Positions 8,838 to 18,235 of a stretch of 64,000 nucleotides of DNA are shown in pieces. The first letter of the stretch is position 1. Each line of letters starts with the position of its first letter. Both the position numbers and the translations under genes were made by a program. Source of the stretch: Bdellovibrionaceae bacterium UBA6502 (GTDB lineage: Bacteria; Bdellovibrionota; Bdellovibrionia; Bdellovibrionales; UBA840); the NCBI GenBank assembly GCA_002436415.1, contig DJMA01000029.1, forward strand, positions 62,001 through 126,000, read 5' to 3'. Under the pieces are notes generated by a model. That model saw nothing but the letters and a program-made list of their open reading frames with translations. It made no database searches and had not been told where the DNA came from.

Positions 8838-9560
8838 TTACTTTTGACTAATTTTTTCTGATGAATCCCCAAGCTCCGTCATTGAGGCCCTTGCTAACTT
8901 TTGCATATCCATTCGAGTGCCATTAAAAATACTGCGCATATGTCTTGTTTTATCAAACAAATAAAAATGCTCCGTATGTGCAAACTTTCGCAAATCATCT
9001 TTACCAAGTTCTTTTACTTCACTAGCAAAATACTTTCTAATCAAATGATAGGTCTGCTCTTTTCCTGCAGTTAAAAAGTACCAATTACTTTTTCCATCAA
9101 GTTCATGCCGCTCGGCAAATTCTTGAAGAACATCAGGAGTATCAAATTCTGGATCAACACTTATCAATACATAATTGGCTTCTTGAAATTCACTTACGGT
9201 TTCTTCAAGCACTTTTAATTTTTCTACCAGTATTGGGCAAATGCCAGCACAGGAGGTGAATATAAATCCAAGCACCGTGTTTTTTCCAGAGAGTACTTTT
9301 AAATTTGTATTTTCATTTTCTTCACTTTTAAATTCATAATCAGGAAGAACTACTAACTCGTATGCCTTCTTATCCCAAACTGGATTTAAAGCTCCCATTG
9401 TGTAATATGGCAAGCCATCAGAAAGTTGTGGAACATCGGCTAAACCCATTTTTTTTGCCAAAATAATTTTAACCTGAGGGTTTTCAACTTGAAAGCCAAG
9501 ATAGACAGAAAAACAAAATAATGCCACCACCCAAAAGCTTAATTTATTTTTACTTTGCAA
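8838..9560 (-). CDS. SCO1/SenC copper chaperone-like thioredoxin-fold protein
   Basis: 240 residues with one N-terminal membrane anchor (residues ~8-23). The copper-binding CxxxC is present as TSCAGICP, as is the distal His (AHTEHFYLFD), so all three SCO1 ligands are kept. SCO proteins deliver copper to the CuA site of cytochrome c oxidase. The start is TTG at 9558-9560 behind a GGGGGGAG ribosome site; the 5' end overlaps the upstream MORN-like gene by 22 nt, suggesting coupled translation. Confidence 0.88.
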   Translation of the reverse strand: MQSKNKLSFWVVALFCFSVYLGFQVENPQVKIILAKKMGLADVPQLSDGLPYYTMGALNPVWDKKAYELVVLPDYEFKSEENENTNLKVLSGKNTVLGFIFTSCAGICPILVEKLKVLEETVSEFQEANYVLISVDPEFDTPDVLQEFAERHELDGKSNWYFLTAGKEQTYHLIRKYFASEVKELGKDDLRKFAHTEHFYLFDKTRHMRSIFNGTRMDMQKLARASMTELGDSSEKISQK

Positions 9561-9961
9561 AACTCTCCCCCCTTAACTCCAAGCATCTCTTCGCCTCTAT
9601 ACACATAGTTATAGTAAGGCTTACCATCGCTAATAAAACCGCGGTAAACGATTTGTTTGCCATTTTCAAAATAATGAAAATCAGACAAGACACCATTTCG
9701 GTGCCAGCCGTAATATTCACCATGTGCTTTATCCGCTACGTAATTACGATAGGCCTGAATACTACCGTCGTCAAACCAGATACTGGTAGGGCCCTCTCTT
9801 AATCCTTTTCGGTAGTTTGTGATCTGTCTTAGACGAAAATTAAAAAACCACTGGAATTCTTTAAATTCTTGTCTCCCTTTGTAGAAAAACTGCAGTTTCC
9901 ACGGCCTCCATTGTCCATTATGAAACGCTATTGTTAAGCGAGACTCCAATCCACATGTCAA
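9539..9961 (-). CDS. MORN-repeat-variant protein
   Basis: About 140 residues. Repeated short motifs G-x-x-x-x-W-F/Y-x-D/N-G (YRKGLREGPTSIWFDDGS, ADKAHGEYYGWHRNG, YRGFISDGKPYYNYVYRG) match the MORN variant repeat. No signal peptide is visible. An in-frame TGA lies just before the TTG used as start, so the frame cannot extend much; a missing N-terminus through a frameshift is possible. Co-directional and overlapping with SCO1; a link to oxidase biogenesis is only suggested by the neighbourhood. Confidence 0.6.
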   Translation of the reverse strand: MTCGLESRLTIAFHNGQWRPWKLQFFYKGRQEFKEFQWFFNFRLRQITNYRKGLREGPTSIWFDDGSIQAYRNYVADKAHGEYYGWHRNGVLSDFHYFENGKQIVYRGFISDGKPYYNYVYRGEEMLGVKGGEFCKVKIN

Positions 9962-10283
9962 AAAAAATTCTCACGTTATTTCCATAATAATTTATTTGTT
10001 TTGTATCTCCAAGATGCTCAGACAAACTTTCCCCCAAAGTCTTGAACTAAAACAGGAAATTCCTTCTTGGTAGTCCATTATCTAAACCGCTTTTGATTAG
10101 GCCGAAAGAAAACACCACTAAAGCTTTGTGGGCACACTAGTTTAAGCTAGTTATTTCAGTAAGATACAAAGTCTTTTCTTTTAAAAGTTGGCAAATGTTA
10201 AGAAGTAAAAAAATCCATCTCGTATCATAAAGAGATGTCTCAAATTGGCCGATAAGTAGTTGGGAAATTGGAAGGGCTTAAAT
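9962..10283. other. Divergent intergenic region
   Basis: 322 bp between the minus-strand MORN gene and the plus-strand YQNC protein. It holds the sigma-28-like promoter at 10228-10255 and a GGAAGGG ribosome site; no gene or stable hairpin was seen in the rest. Confidence 0.5.
10228..10255 (+). promoter_or_regulatory. Sigma-28-like promoter of the dermatopontin-like YQNC gene
   Basis: TAAAGAGA, 12-nt spacer, GCCGATAA (perfect -10). Predicted transcription start near 10262 leaves a leader of about 21 nt carrying GGAAGGG. Confidence 0.65.
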
Positions 10284-12290
10284 ATGAAAATAAAAATTTC
10301 TATCTTCTTTTTATTCATGCTTTTGGCATTAGGTTATCAAAACTGCGCAGAAGAAATTAATATTGAAGAGTTAAAACTTAGTAGTCTTTGCTACCGTGAA
10401 CCAGATGCTGTTGGCTGTTCAAGTGTCGATGACATTGGTGGTCTGGGTGATAGTGATGATGGTAGTGATTCTGGAAATGATAACTCAGATGCTTCTGGAA
10501 ACGATGATGGAGATAAAGGCTCCGCCCCGTTCACTCATAGTATTTTTGGCCCTTCTTCTGCCGTAGAAGATTCGGAGCTAGTTTATTATGTTCAAAACAA
10601 CGGTGACGAAAGAAGTGTTGCTATTGAATGGTCATATCGTTGTCCAGGAGACCAAAATTCTTTAAAAACGATTGGTAGCTCCTCAACTTGTCAAAGCGGA
10701 GTTTCTTGTATCAAAATCGTATGTGATGAAGAAGGAGATATCTCCAATCAAGCAATGGTACAAGCTGACATTAAATTTATGGGATTCACTGTTAAAACCC
10801 TAACAAAATCCACTACAATCACAGAAGCTAGTAAAGCTGTGGTTAATCCTAGTATTTCATCACCTAGTAGTGCTCAATTGATCAATCAAGAGTTTAATCT
10901 TTCCGTCAATTGGCCTTCAAACAAAGCCTCTGATCTTTTAGACGGTGCAAGCTACTCTTGGAATATTGCCTCTGGTTGTAGTTTAGTCAGCGGAAGTATA
11001 AGTTCGGCCAATTCAATCAAAGTAAAATGCTCTACCGTTGGTACACACCAATTTGGCTTTAGCTATAGCTCTGATGACTACCGAGGTAGTGCTAGTGCTA
11101 ATGTACAAATCATTGGAAGCCTTGAAATAAGCAAAAATTTTAACAGCATAAAAGTTGGAGAGACCAAGTCTGTTAGTGTCTCCCATAGTAATTTACCAAA
11201 TCCTAAATACACTTGGGGAACAAGTTTCACCGGTTGTAAGGTCAATGATGGCAAGGCGACTAGTAAAAACTCACACTCAGTATATTGTAGCAGCCGACCA
11301 CCAGGAAGCAGTAAAGTAGTTAAATTCACTCTTACGCTTGAATCAGGAAGTTTAAAACTTCAAGACAGTTTTGAGCTAAGTATTAACAAAGGCTCTCTAA
11401 GTTTAAGTCTAAGCATTCCTACGAAAGAACATTTAAAAGGAGAAAGACCTACTGTCAGTGTTAAGGCCAGTCCGGAACCGAGTGATCTTGAATATGAATG
11501 GGAAATCAATAATGATGATCATTGTAAAATCTATGGCTCTGGCAAAAGTGTAAAAGCAGGCTGTGATACAGGACCTGGTGGATCTAGTAGTATTCAAGTG
11601 ACGGTTAGTAATAACAACTATTCTTCCTCAACTACAAAGCAAATCAAATTTGTAAGTAGTAACAGCATCAGCTTAGCAAACTGCGCATGGATGGCATCAT
11701 CCACTTATAACAATGCTCCTGGCTACACTCCAAGTAGCTATCACGCGGTTTTAAATTACACCGCACCGAAGGATAAAGTTTTAGTAGGTATCTCATCATA
11801 CTTTAGTAGCTCTAAAGAGGATCGAAAGTGGAACTTTAAATATTGTGATTTAAAGATTGGATCTAGCAAGCTAAGTGTTGGAACAGCTGTAAAGCAATCC
11901 TTTTATAACACAAAGTCGAATTACTATATGGACAAAGAAAACATTCTTGAAGATGGCGAATGTGCGCTTGATGAAGCCATGACTGGGAAATATGGAGTTT
12001 ATGGCCAAAAACCGAATGATAGAGGATACGCACTGTATTGCGCAAAACCTAGTTTTGGCAACTATAAAACCAAGCTAGTCAATTGCGAAGAGCCTACAAC
12101 AAAACAATCTTATCAATACGGTGGTAGAAGGTACGAATACGATGCACCGACCTACACTAGTATGAAGTCTTACTTTAAATACGAGTGTCCTGCCGGAAAA
12201 GTTTTGCGTGGTGAGGAAAGCTTGCACCAGCATGGTCCTGATGATCGTAAGTTTAGATACCAGTGTTGCTCAATGGAAATTGATATTTAG
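10284..12290 (+). CDS. Exported YQNC protein with Ig-like repeats and dermatopontin-like C-terminus
   Basis: 668 residues from the ATG at 10284 (GGAAGGG upstream; the TTG at 10260 is not needed). Signal peptide ends GYQNC (Cys21). A Gly/Asp/Ser-rich acidic linker follows (residues ~50-80), then Ser/Thr-rich beta-strand repeats with paired cysteines resembling PKD/Ig-like modules. The last ~200 residues contain three copies of a dermatopontin-type D-R-x-x-x-x-x-C signature (EDRKWNFKYC, NDRGYALYCA, DDRKFRYQCC). Dermatopontin domains bind matrix polysaccharides or proteins in animals and are rare in bacteria. Likely a surface adhesin or binding protein; monocistronic with terminator at 12311. 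Confidence 0.7.
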   Translation: MKIKISIFFLFMLLALGYQNCAEEINIEELKLSSLCYREPDAVGCSSVDDIGGLGDSDDGSDSGNDNSDASGNDDGDKGSAPFTHSIFGPSSAVEDSELVYYVQNNGDERSVAIEWSYRCPGDQNSLKTIGSSSTCQSGVSCIKIVCDEEGDISNQAMVQADIKFMGFTVKTLTKSTTITEASKAVVNPSISSPSSAQLINQEFNLSVNWPSNKASDLLDGASYSWNIASGCSLVSGSISSANSIKVKCSTVGTHQFGFSYSSDDYRGSASANVQIIGSLEISKNFNSIKVGETKSVSVSHSNLPNPKYTWGTSFTGCKVNDGKATSKNSHSVYCSSRPPGSSKVVKFTLTLESGSLKLQDSFELSINKGSLSLSLSIPTKEHLKGERPTVSVKASPEPSDLEYEWEINNDDHCKIYGSGKSVKAGCDTGPGGSSSIQVTVSNNNYSSSTTKQIKFVSSNSISLANCAWMASSTYNNAPGYTPSSYHAVLNYTAPKDKVLVGISSYFSSSKEDRKWNFKYCDLKIGSSKLSVGTAVKQSFYNTKSNYYMDKENILEDGECALDEAMTGKYGVYGQKPNDRGYALYCAKPSFGNYKTKLVNCEEPTTKQSYQYGGRRYEYDAPTYTSMKSYFKYECPAGKVLRGEESLHQHGPDDRKFRYQCCSMEIDI

Positions 12291-12310
12291 AAACAAAGCT
12301 AAAAACACAA

Positions 12311-12339
12311 AAACCATCTTTTTTGAAGATGGTTTTTTT
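12311..12339. terminator. Bidirectional intrinsic terminator between convergent genes
   Basis: Stem AAACCATCTT/AAGATGGTTT (10 bp, 5-nt loop) followed by eight T on the plus strand and by T5 on the minus strand. It serves the YQNC gene (+) and the 800-residue gene (-). Confidence 0.85.
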
Positions 12340-12369
12340 GGAATAATATTATCTAGGAGAGAAATGAGT

Positions 12370-14772
12370 TTATAACTGTCTTTTTATAGCAGATCGTAAA
12401 CAAGAGCTCCTAGTTTCACCGATTCTCTCTAAGTGCTTATCGTGATCCTCTTGACCAATCGGAAGCCCTAAAGATTCTTGCAATCGAAACAAAGAATCCA
12501 GATAAGATCGTGTAAGCTCGTCTTGGCCAGTAAACTTATTCTGATTTGCTGCCCAATATGGTACTTGGGTAATAAAAAGCTTTCCTCTCTCTTTATTTTC
12601 TACAGGCCAAACCCGGTCACCAGTGGTTCCCCACCACAATCTCATAAATAGAGGCATATGCATCACAGGGATATTTTCTGCATGAGCTTTGTACTTAGAA
12701 AACTTTGGAGAGATTTGTTTCATTACTTTCGCTATGCCTTCACTAGGCTTAGACTCAATACGTTCAATATTATAAACCGGCATATATAAATCCCCGGCAA
12801 TACGGGCTAACTCCCTTTGAGCGTATTTACCATCGGTGAAAATCACTTCTGGTTTTGTATCAATTAAATGTTGGTACATGATATCTCGATAGGATTTAGT
12901 TTTCTCTAAAATGTATTCCCAATCAGATTTTGTCGCTAGATCCATACCAAATGGAACGGTTTTAAAAACCGCATAGTCGTGTTTATAGCCAAGGTCCTCT
13001 AACATTCCATGCAAGTACTGTCCCCTTGCTCCCGTTAAAGCTTTTTTAGTTAACAGATCATCATAACCAGCCGGGTCTGCAAAAACCACGGCCTTCGGGT
13101 TTTGAAGATCACCTCGATAAGAACCAAAAAACTTCACATCAGGGTGAGTGGAGCTATAGAAGGCGGAAACTCCATCTTTCGACCAAGACTTTCCCCTCTT
13201 CTTTGCAAAAATTTGTTTCTCATCTAAAGACTGAATCATTTTTTTTGCTAAATCTACACCAGGGCCTCGATCAAAATGATAGCGCTCTTCGCCTTTACTA
13301 GCTCGGTTGGTATAAATCTGCCCCTTCTCAGGATATTCATTGGGCTTAGCAAAGAGCCTGTCCTTAGCCACATCTTTGGATACATTAATTCGCGTTTTAC
13401 TACCGATACCAATTGAATATTTATTAGGTCGGCTAGCTTGCCCAGAGCCCAGGGTAAAGATTCCTGGAGTCATAAAGTCATAATGGGAATGGGGAATTGC
13501 TTGTTTGTTAAAAATCATTTTCCCATCTTCAAAAAATGAACTACGCATTCCCTCTTCAACGATAGAATCTAAAAAATGTCTGTAGGGCTTTAGTAATTTA
13601 AACCTCTTGGTTAAAACCTTTCCCGCTGTTCGAATTCGATTTTTCCTGGCAAGTGCAGAGGGATGAGGGATGTCTAAAACCGCCAAATCCCCCATACTAG
13701 TGCCATCTGACAGAGGCAGCCCCTTTAAGTTACGAGTCCGTTTGCCATTAATTTTCATGCTTCCGTAATCATAGCCGCGAATCTGTGCTGTTGATACCAA
13801 ACCCGAAGAGTTTAAGCCGCCTCCTATTAAAGAAACATTTGGCAAATACTTGTGGATATTTTCAGAAAATAATTTTACTGCCCTATCTCTTACCGCTTGA
13901 TCTTTGTAATTAGGGTTTTCCTCACCTAGTACTTTTTTATACAAATCATTTCCCTCATGATCTAAGGGAACAGCAAATTCGTTATTTCCTCCTGCCGATA
14001 CAAGCTTGGTGCGAATGGCTACTATCTTTTTAGATTGCTCCTCTGGCACTTGTGGATTTAACTCAGCACCTTTGGCTTTTAAAAATCCTGCCATCCCATC
14101 CGCGGCACCGCCACCCATAGTGACAATCAACTTTAAACTGTCTTTATTATTTCGAATGATCCAATCTAAAAACTTATTTCTAAACTCAGCTATGGGAGAG
14201 TTTTCAGCGTGAGAAAATAGCCAAAAATTATTGTTCACCATATTAGCCGTTCGAACCTTGATCTTACCATTATCTATTTCTAGGTAGGGAGTATTGTAAG
14301 TTGCGTACTGACCAAAAATCGTATTCATATAACTATTCGTCGTGGCAGCGCCAAACCATACTCCAAGTTGCCAGGCAATGGCTTGAACTCTCAAACCAAA
14401 TCCAGAGCCTCCCGGTCTCGTACTTGCTTCAGATTGATGAACCCCTTCTTGTCCCATAAATAAAATCTTGATTGAATTCGGAGCCAATAAACCGCGAAAA
14501 GTATTTATCCCCCAGGGTACTCTTAGTTTCTGCTTACCTAAAAACTCTACAGCAAATTTTGCGGCATCTGGGTATTCTGCCAATAGATCTAAAAGTTCCT
14601 TACCCATTTTAGTGTTAGGATCAACTCCATTATCGTAAGCCCATTCAAGAGTTTCCTTGGCTTGATGGTTTACATCATTGATCAGATTAACTTGGGCAGC
14701 TAAGCTGATGGACAGCAAAAAGAATATTAAAAACTGATAAAAAAGCTGATTAAGCCCCTTTTTAAAAAACAT
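12370..14772 (-). CDS. Secreted protein with two uracil-DNA-glycosylase-superfamily-like domains
   Basis: 800 residues with a signal peptide (residues 1-26). Residues ~100-380 have IKILFMGQEGVHQSEAS followed by GGSGFG, resembling motif A of family 4/5 UDGs (GEAPG..E...GRPF.G), then LIVTMGGGAADG like the central strand and DIPHPSAL like the closing HP[SA] motif. Residues ~560-720 repeat the pattern: VVFADPAGYDDLL with LTGARGQYL, VIFTDGKYAQREL, and VMHMPLF. The glycosylase fold is inferred from motif order; catalytic residues are not proven. An exported duplicated UDG-like protein is unusual; it might bind nucleic acid or act on a non-DNA substrate. Long 5' spacer, no sigma-28 box. Confidence 0.5.
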   Translation of the reverse strand: MFFKKGLNQLFYQFLIFFLLSISLAAQVNLINDVNHQAKETLEWAYDNGVDPNTKMGKELLDLLAEYPDAAKFAVEFLGKQKLRVPWGINTFRGLLAPNSIKILFMGQEGVHQSEASTRPGGSGFGLRVQAIAWQLGVWFGAATTNSYMNTIFGQYATYNTPYLEIDNGKIKVRTANMVNNNFWLFSHAENSPIAEFRNKFLDWIIRNNKDSLKLIVTMGGGAADGMAGFLKAKGAELNPQVPEEQSKKIVAIRTKLVSAGGNNEFAVPLDHEGNDLYKKVLGEENPNYKDQAVRDRAVKLFSENIHKYLPNVSLIGGGLNSSGLVSTAQIRGYDYGSMKINGKRTRNLKGLPLSDGTSMGDLAVLDIPHPSALARKNRIRTAGKVLTKRFKLLKPYRHFLDSIVEEGMRSSFFEDGKMIFNKQAIPHSHYDFMTPGIFTLGSGQASRPNKYSIGIGSKTRINVSKDVAKDRLFAKPNEYPEKGQIYTNRASKGEERYHFDRGPGVDLAKKMIQSLDEKQIFAKKRGKSWSKDGVSAFYSSTHPDVKFFGSYRGDLQNPKAVVFADPAGYDDLLTKKALTGARGQYLHGMLEDLGYKHDYAVFKTVPFGMDLATKSDWEYILEKTKSYRDIMYQHLIDTKPEVIFTDGKYAQRELARIAGDLYMPVYNIERIESKPSEGIAKVMKQISPKFSKYKAHAENIPVMHMPLFMRLWWGTTGDRVWPVENKERGKLFITQVPYWAANQNKFTGQDELTRSYLDSLFRLQESLGLPIGQEDHDKHLERIGETRSSCLRSAIKRQL

Positions 14773-15319
14773 TTTCTACTCCCACACGCTTAGATTTTCA
14801 TACCACAAAAGCCAAACAAAATGCGATATTTGACGACTCACAAGCTTTTCTAATAATCTTTACAGCTTAAAATAAGGCGACTATGCAGAGGAAGTTTGTT
14901 TGCAAAAAACTTTCTAACAAAACGTGAATTTTATCCAAGGTATTTGGAAAGAATAAAAGATGTTTGTTGCTAAAAAATTTAACCAGCCAAAAAGTATCGA
15001 TGCGAAAATTTTATTAAATTATCTAGCTTAGAAGTCCTAAGGCTAGTCCCAAGCTTTTAAATCCGTTTGGGTAGATAGTACTAAAGCATAGCTGACTTAA
15101 TCAAATTTCAACGAAATTTTAACAAAAGCCATTAAACAAGAAATCTCTCTAGGATTAATTTGTCCTATTTGGCTTGTTCAAAAAAGTAGAAAAGAAACTT
15201 ATGTACTAGCCTAGCCAAAAGCAGATAGACCTTGCGCCAATTAAACAACAAAGCATTGAAAAAGGTATGGCTTTTCCAGAAAATATTAAGAAATCATTTA
15301 ATTTTTGGAAAGGTTTAGA
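14773..15319. other. Divergent intergenic region without a visible gene
   Basis: About 550 bp of AT-rich sequence between two divergent genes. Only short out-of-frame ORFs; no tRNA-like fold, repeat or strong terminator noticed. It must contain both promoters, but no convincing -35/-10 pair stood out. Confidence 0.4.
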
Positions 15320-17086
15320 ATGTCATCTCTTGAGTTCACAGAAACAATGCGCGGCTTTGCCAACAGCTATTCAATTACAAAAAAATACCCTTTAGACCAG
15401 AAACAATTTAAAAATCACTACTTGCAAGCTAGGGACCTAGAAGAAGATTTAGACTTCACTCTTACTATTAAAATCGATGACATTGATGAATTCTGTAACG
15501 ATCCTCAATTGCGAGCCGAGGCCATTGGTAGCATTCAGTCAGAACAATTTGGCGGCAAATGTGAGGTCATAGATGGTAAATTTAATTTATTCGTTAGACC
15601 TGATTCTAGCACCGACTTAAACACAGCCAGAGAAATGCAATATCGATTGCATTTTAATTCTGACTCTGGGGATGCTTATACATTTTTTGGATTTAAAACA
15701 GTAGAACGAGAAGACTTTACTGACGTATGGGATGAAACAACGACCTTATATACCTATGTCTTTGAAGGACATATAGAAGAGCAGGATTTTCCAACGGCAA
15801 AAATTGTTCGACTTGGTATTTTAAAAATTCTAATTGATGACTTTATTGAACAGCTAAAGAGCTTCGAAACAACTGGTGGGAATATCATTCAAAGGGCGGG
15901 TGCTCTTTCTAAATTTCTATCCATCTTTGCAGGAAACCTTTGGGAAGCTTATGCGCCTTTTATATTTGGAACTGATCAAGAGCGATGGGACGATTATGAA
16001 ATCCCACTACAGTCTTATGAAGGACTTAGAAATTGCGAAGTAAAAAAAATTCCAATAAATACTAAAGATGGATTACATCTAAGTATGGACCGTTTTGTAA
16101 GGAAAGAGTCAGACGAAGTGGTTCTCCTACTCCATGGCTTAACAACTTCAACGGATATGTTTATTATGCCTGAGCACTACAACTTGGTTAGTTATTTAAT
16201 GGATCATGATTATCCAGAGGTTTGGTCATTAGATTGGCGAGGAAGTATGCGCCACACCTACAACCTAAAACCACTCCCCTTCAGCATCGATGATATTGCC
16301 ATGTACGATATTCCCGCTGCCATCGATCAAATCAAAAAAACCAAGGGAGAGAATGTAAAAATTAATGTGATTTGTCACTGCGTTGGTTCATTATCTTTCT
16401 TCTGTTCGCTCGCTGCTGGCAAAGTTTCAAATGTTAAATCCATTATCTCCAATTCAGTTTCTTTAACTCCTCAAGTCCGATGGCAATCCAAGCTAAAATT
16501 GCAATTTGGACCTACTATATTAGAAAAGGTATTTGGGTACCCATATGTTTCTCCGGAAATGCCTTATTTCCCAGGGCCTTCTTTCGGCAAATGGATCTGG
16601 TGGATGGAAAGGCTTTTAAGAAGTGAATGTAAGGAACCTGCCTGTCACATGATTAGCTTTATGTGGGGCTGGGGATTTCCAGCAGCCTATGAACATCATA
16701 ATCTAAACCCAATTACTCATCGGAGATTGAAAGATCTTTTTGGCGGAGTTAGTTTTAACTACTACCGACACATTTACAAAATGCTTAAGAAGAACCAGGC
16801 AGTGAGCTTTTCTGACAAAGGGGTTTATATCGAACTTCCTAAAAATTATTTCGAGGCAGTTACTCCTGAGCTACTACCACGAACTCTTTTCGTCTCTGGT
16901 AGTGATAATAAGATTTTTCCTCAATCCAACAAACTTAGCTTCGAAGAACTTAAGAAGAAACACCCGTCCATGGACATTAGCTATCAGGAATACAAAGCTT
17001 ACGGCCATCAAGATACATTGATGGGAATGAAATGTAGTAACGAAATATTTCCGAAATTTGTGAAATTCTTGAAGGAAGGTCGATAG
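15320..17086 (+). CDS. Alpha/beta hydrolase with Cys nucleophile, GMC-oxidoreductase-associated type
   Basis: 588 residues from the ATG at 15320 (GGAAAGG 6 nt upstream). The N-terminal ~200 residues begin LEFTETMRGFANSY, recalled from the middle region of large cholesterol-oxidase-like GMC proteins. The hydrolase domain has LLLHGLTTS (oxyanion loop), CHCVGSL at ~352 where a Ser nucleophile elbow is normal, Asp in VSGSDNKIFP and His in AYGHQDTL. A Cys in the elbow (HCxGS) is typical of this GMC-linked subgroup, as recalled. Stop is directly followed by the DUF6765 gene ATG (0 nt gap), so it is the first gene of an operon of four. Confidence 0.75.
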   Translation: MSSLEFTETMRGFANSYSITKKYPLDQKQFKNHYLQARDLEEDLDFTLTIKIDDIDEFCNDPQLRAEAIGSIQSEQFGGKCEVIDGKFNLFVRPDSSTDLNTAREMQYRLHFNSDSGDAYTFFGFKTVEREDFTDVWDETTTLYTYVFEGHIEEQDFPTAKIVRLGILKILIDDFIEQLKSFETTGGNIIQRAGALSKFLSIFAGNLWEAYAPFIFGTDQERWDDYEIPLQSYEGLRNCEVKKIPINTKDGLHLSMDRFVRKESDEVVLLLHGLTTSTDMFIMPEHYNLVSYLMDHDYPEVWSLDWRGSMRHTYNLKPLPFSIDDIAMYDIPAAIDQIKKTKGENVKINVICHCVGSLSFFCSLAAGKVSNVKSIISNSVSLTPQVRWQSKLKLQFGPTILEKVFGYPYVSPEMPYFPGPSFGKWIWWMERLLRSECKEPACHMISFMWGWGFPAAYEHHNLNPITHRRLKDLFGGVSFNYYRHIYKMLKKNQAVSFSDKGVYIELPKNYFEAVTPELLPRTLFVSGSDNKIFPQSNKLSFEELKKKHPSMDISYQEYKAYGHQDTLMGMKCSNEIFPKFVKFLKEGR

Positions 17087-18226
17087 ATGCAAATAGACTT
17101 TCATTTTGGCGTGACTTATGTGGTTAGTCGAATCGCAGGTTTCAAAAAAGAAGAAGCCTATAAAATAGCTTATTCGGCTCAGTATGTTGATGATGCCGTT
17201 CACCAGGGAACCATCCACTTTTCCAATCGGGCGAGTTATAACTTTATCGCATCCGCTCATAAAATGTTAGACTACAGAAACTTTGAAGAGCTAGCCAATC
17301 ACCACGTTTGGATCCCTTTTCACTTTTTACCCGGCAATCAAGTCGACCCCAAGTACAAAGATAAAATTAATGACTTTGAACAACGCCTAGTCTGTCGACC
17401 AAATAGCGAAGTTGCTCAAGAGATGTTAAGAAGTAATTTTGAAAAAAGAGACGAAGCCTACGCCCTGCACTTACTCGGAATCAGTATGCATGTTTATGCG
17501 GACACTTGGGCTCACCAAGGCTTTTGCGGCATCTCTCATCAAATCAATCAGGCAAAAGATATCTTTGATTCGGATGGAAAAATTGATCACGAACAAATGA
17601 AGTACATCAAACAATACTTTAATAAAAACAGCCTTTGGGAAAAGTTTAAATTTATCGTAAAAAACGGAGACCTTAGCCCCCTTATCGATAGCATCAAGTC
17701 GCTCTTTGTAAGCGACATCAACCCTTTAGGTCATGGGTCTGTTTTGAGTTATCCAGATCTTCCTTATCTGTATTGGATGTATGAAAATTTCAACGGCGAT
17801 ATCATTCATCGCAATAATCCAAACGATTTTGCATTAGCAGTAAAACATATGTATGTCGCTTTAAAAAACTTTCGACAAGAAGAAGATACCGAGATTCCTG
17901 AAGAGGACTTCAAAAAAATCTGCACTCTACTTACGAACACAAAAGTTCCTAATGGAGAGGATCGACTGATGGTCTGGATAGAAAAGATTAAAGAGGGGCA
18001 TTTTAGTTTTGGTCCAGAGTTGGTGGAGTATATCGTTCAAGGAAAGAAGTCATGGCTATTTAAAGCTCTAGGTTTCGAAAAGCCACATCATTTTAAATAT
18101 GATCATCTAGAGTTTGATCCAAATTTTTTAGATAGTGATTGGAAGCATCTTCATGATGCACTTATCCAACACCGTTTTTCCGTTCTTCATAATGTTTTAC
18201 CTAAATTTAGAATTACCGCGGCCTAG
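17087..18226 (+). CDS. DUF6765 family protein
   Basis: 379 residues starting MQIDFHFGVTYVVSRIAGF with AYSAQYVDDA, the signature opening of DUF6765. LHLLGISMHVYADTWAHQGFCG is a His/Asp-rich helix reminiscent of metal-dependent phospholipase C or HD-type proteins, so a metal-binding alpha-helical enzyme is possible. No signal peptide. It lies between the alpha/beta hydrolase and the GMC oxidoreductase with almost no spacing, so the three products probably act in one pathway on a lipophilic substrate. Confidence 0.75.
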   Translation: MQIDFHFGVTYVVSRIAGFKKEEAYKIAYSAQYVDDAVHQGTIHFSNRASYNFIASAHKMLDYRNFEELANHHVWIPFHFLPGNQVDPKYKDKINDFEQRLVCRPNSEVAQEMLRSNFEKRDEAYALHLLGISMHVYADTWAHQGFCGISHQINQAKDIFDSDGKIDHEQMKYIKQYFNKNSLWEKFKFIVKNGDLSPLIDSIKSLFVSDINPLGHGSVLSYPDLPYLYWMYENFNGDIIHRNNPNDFALAVKHMYVALKNFRQEEDTEIPEEDFKKICTLLTNTKVPNGEDRLMVWIEKIKEGHFSFGPELVEYIVQGKKSWLFKALGFEKPHHFKYDHLEFDPNFLDSDWKHLHDALIQHRFSVLHNVLPKFRITAA

Positions 18227-18235
18227 GAGGAGACC

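Noticed and set aside
9521..9802. Plus-strand ORF across the SCO1/MORN overlap
   Set aside because: Antisense shadow; the minus-strand products have recognised motifs.
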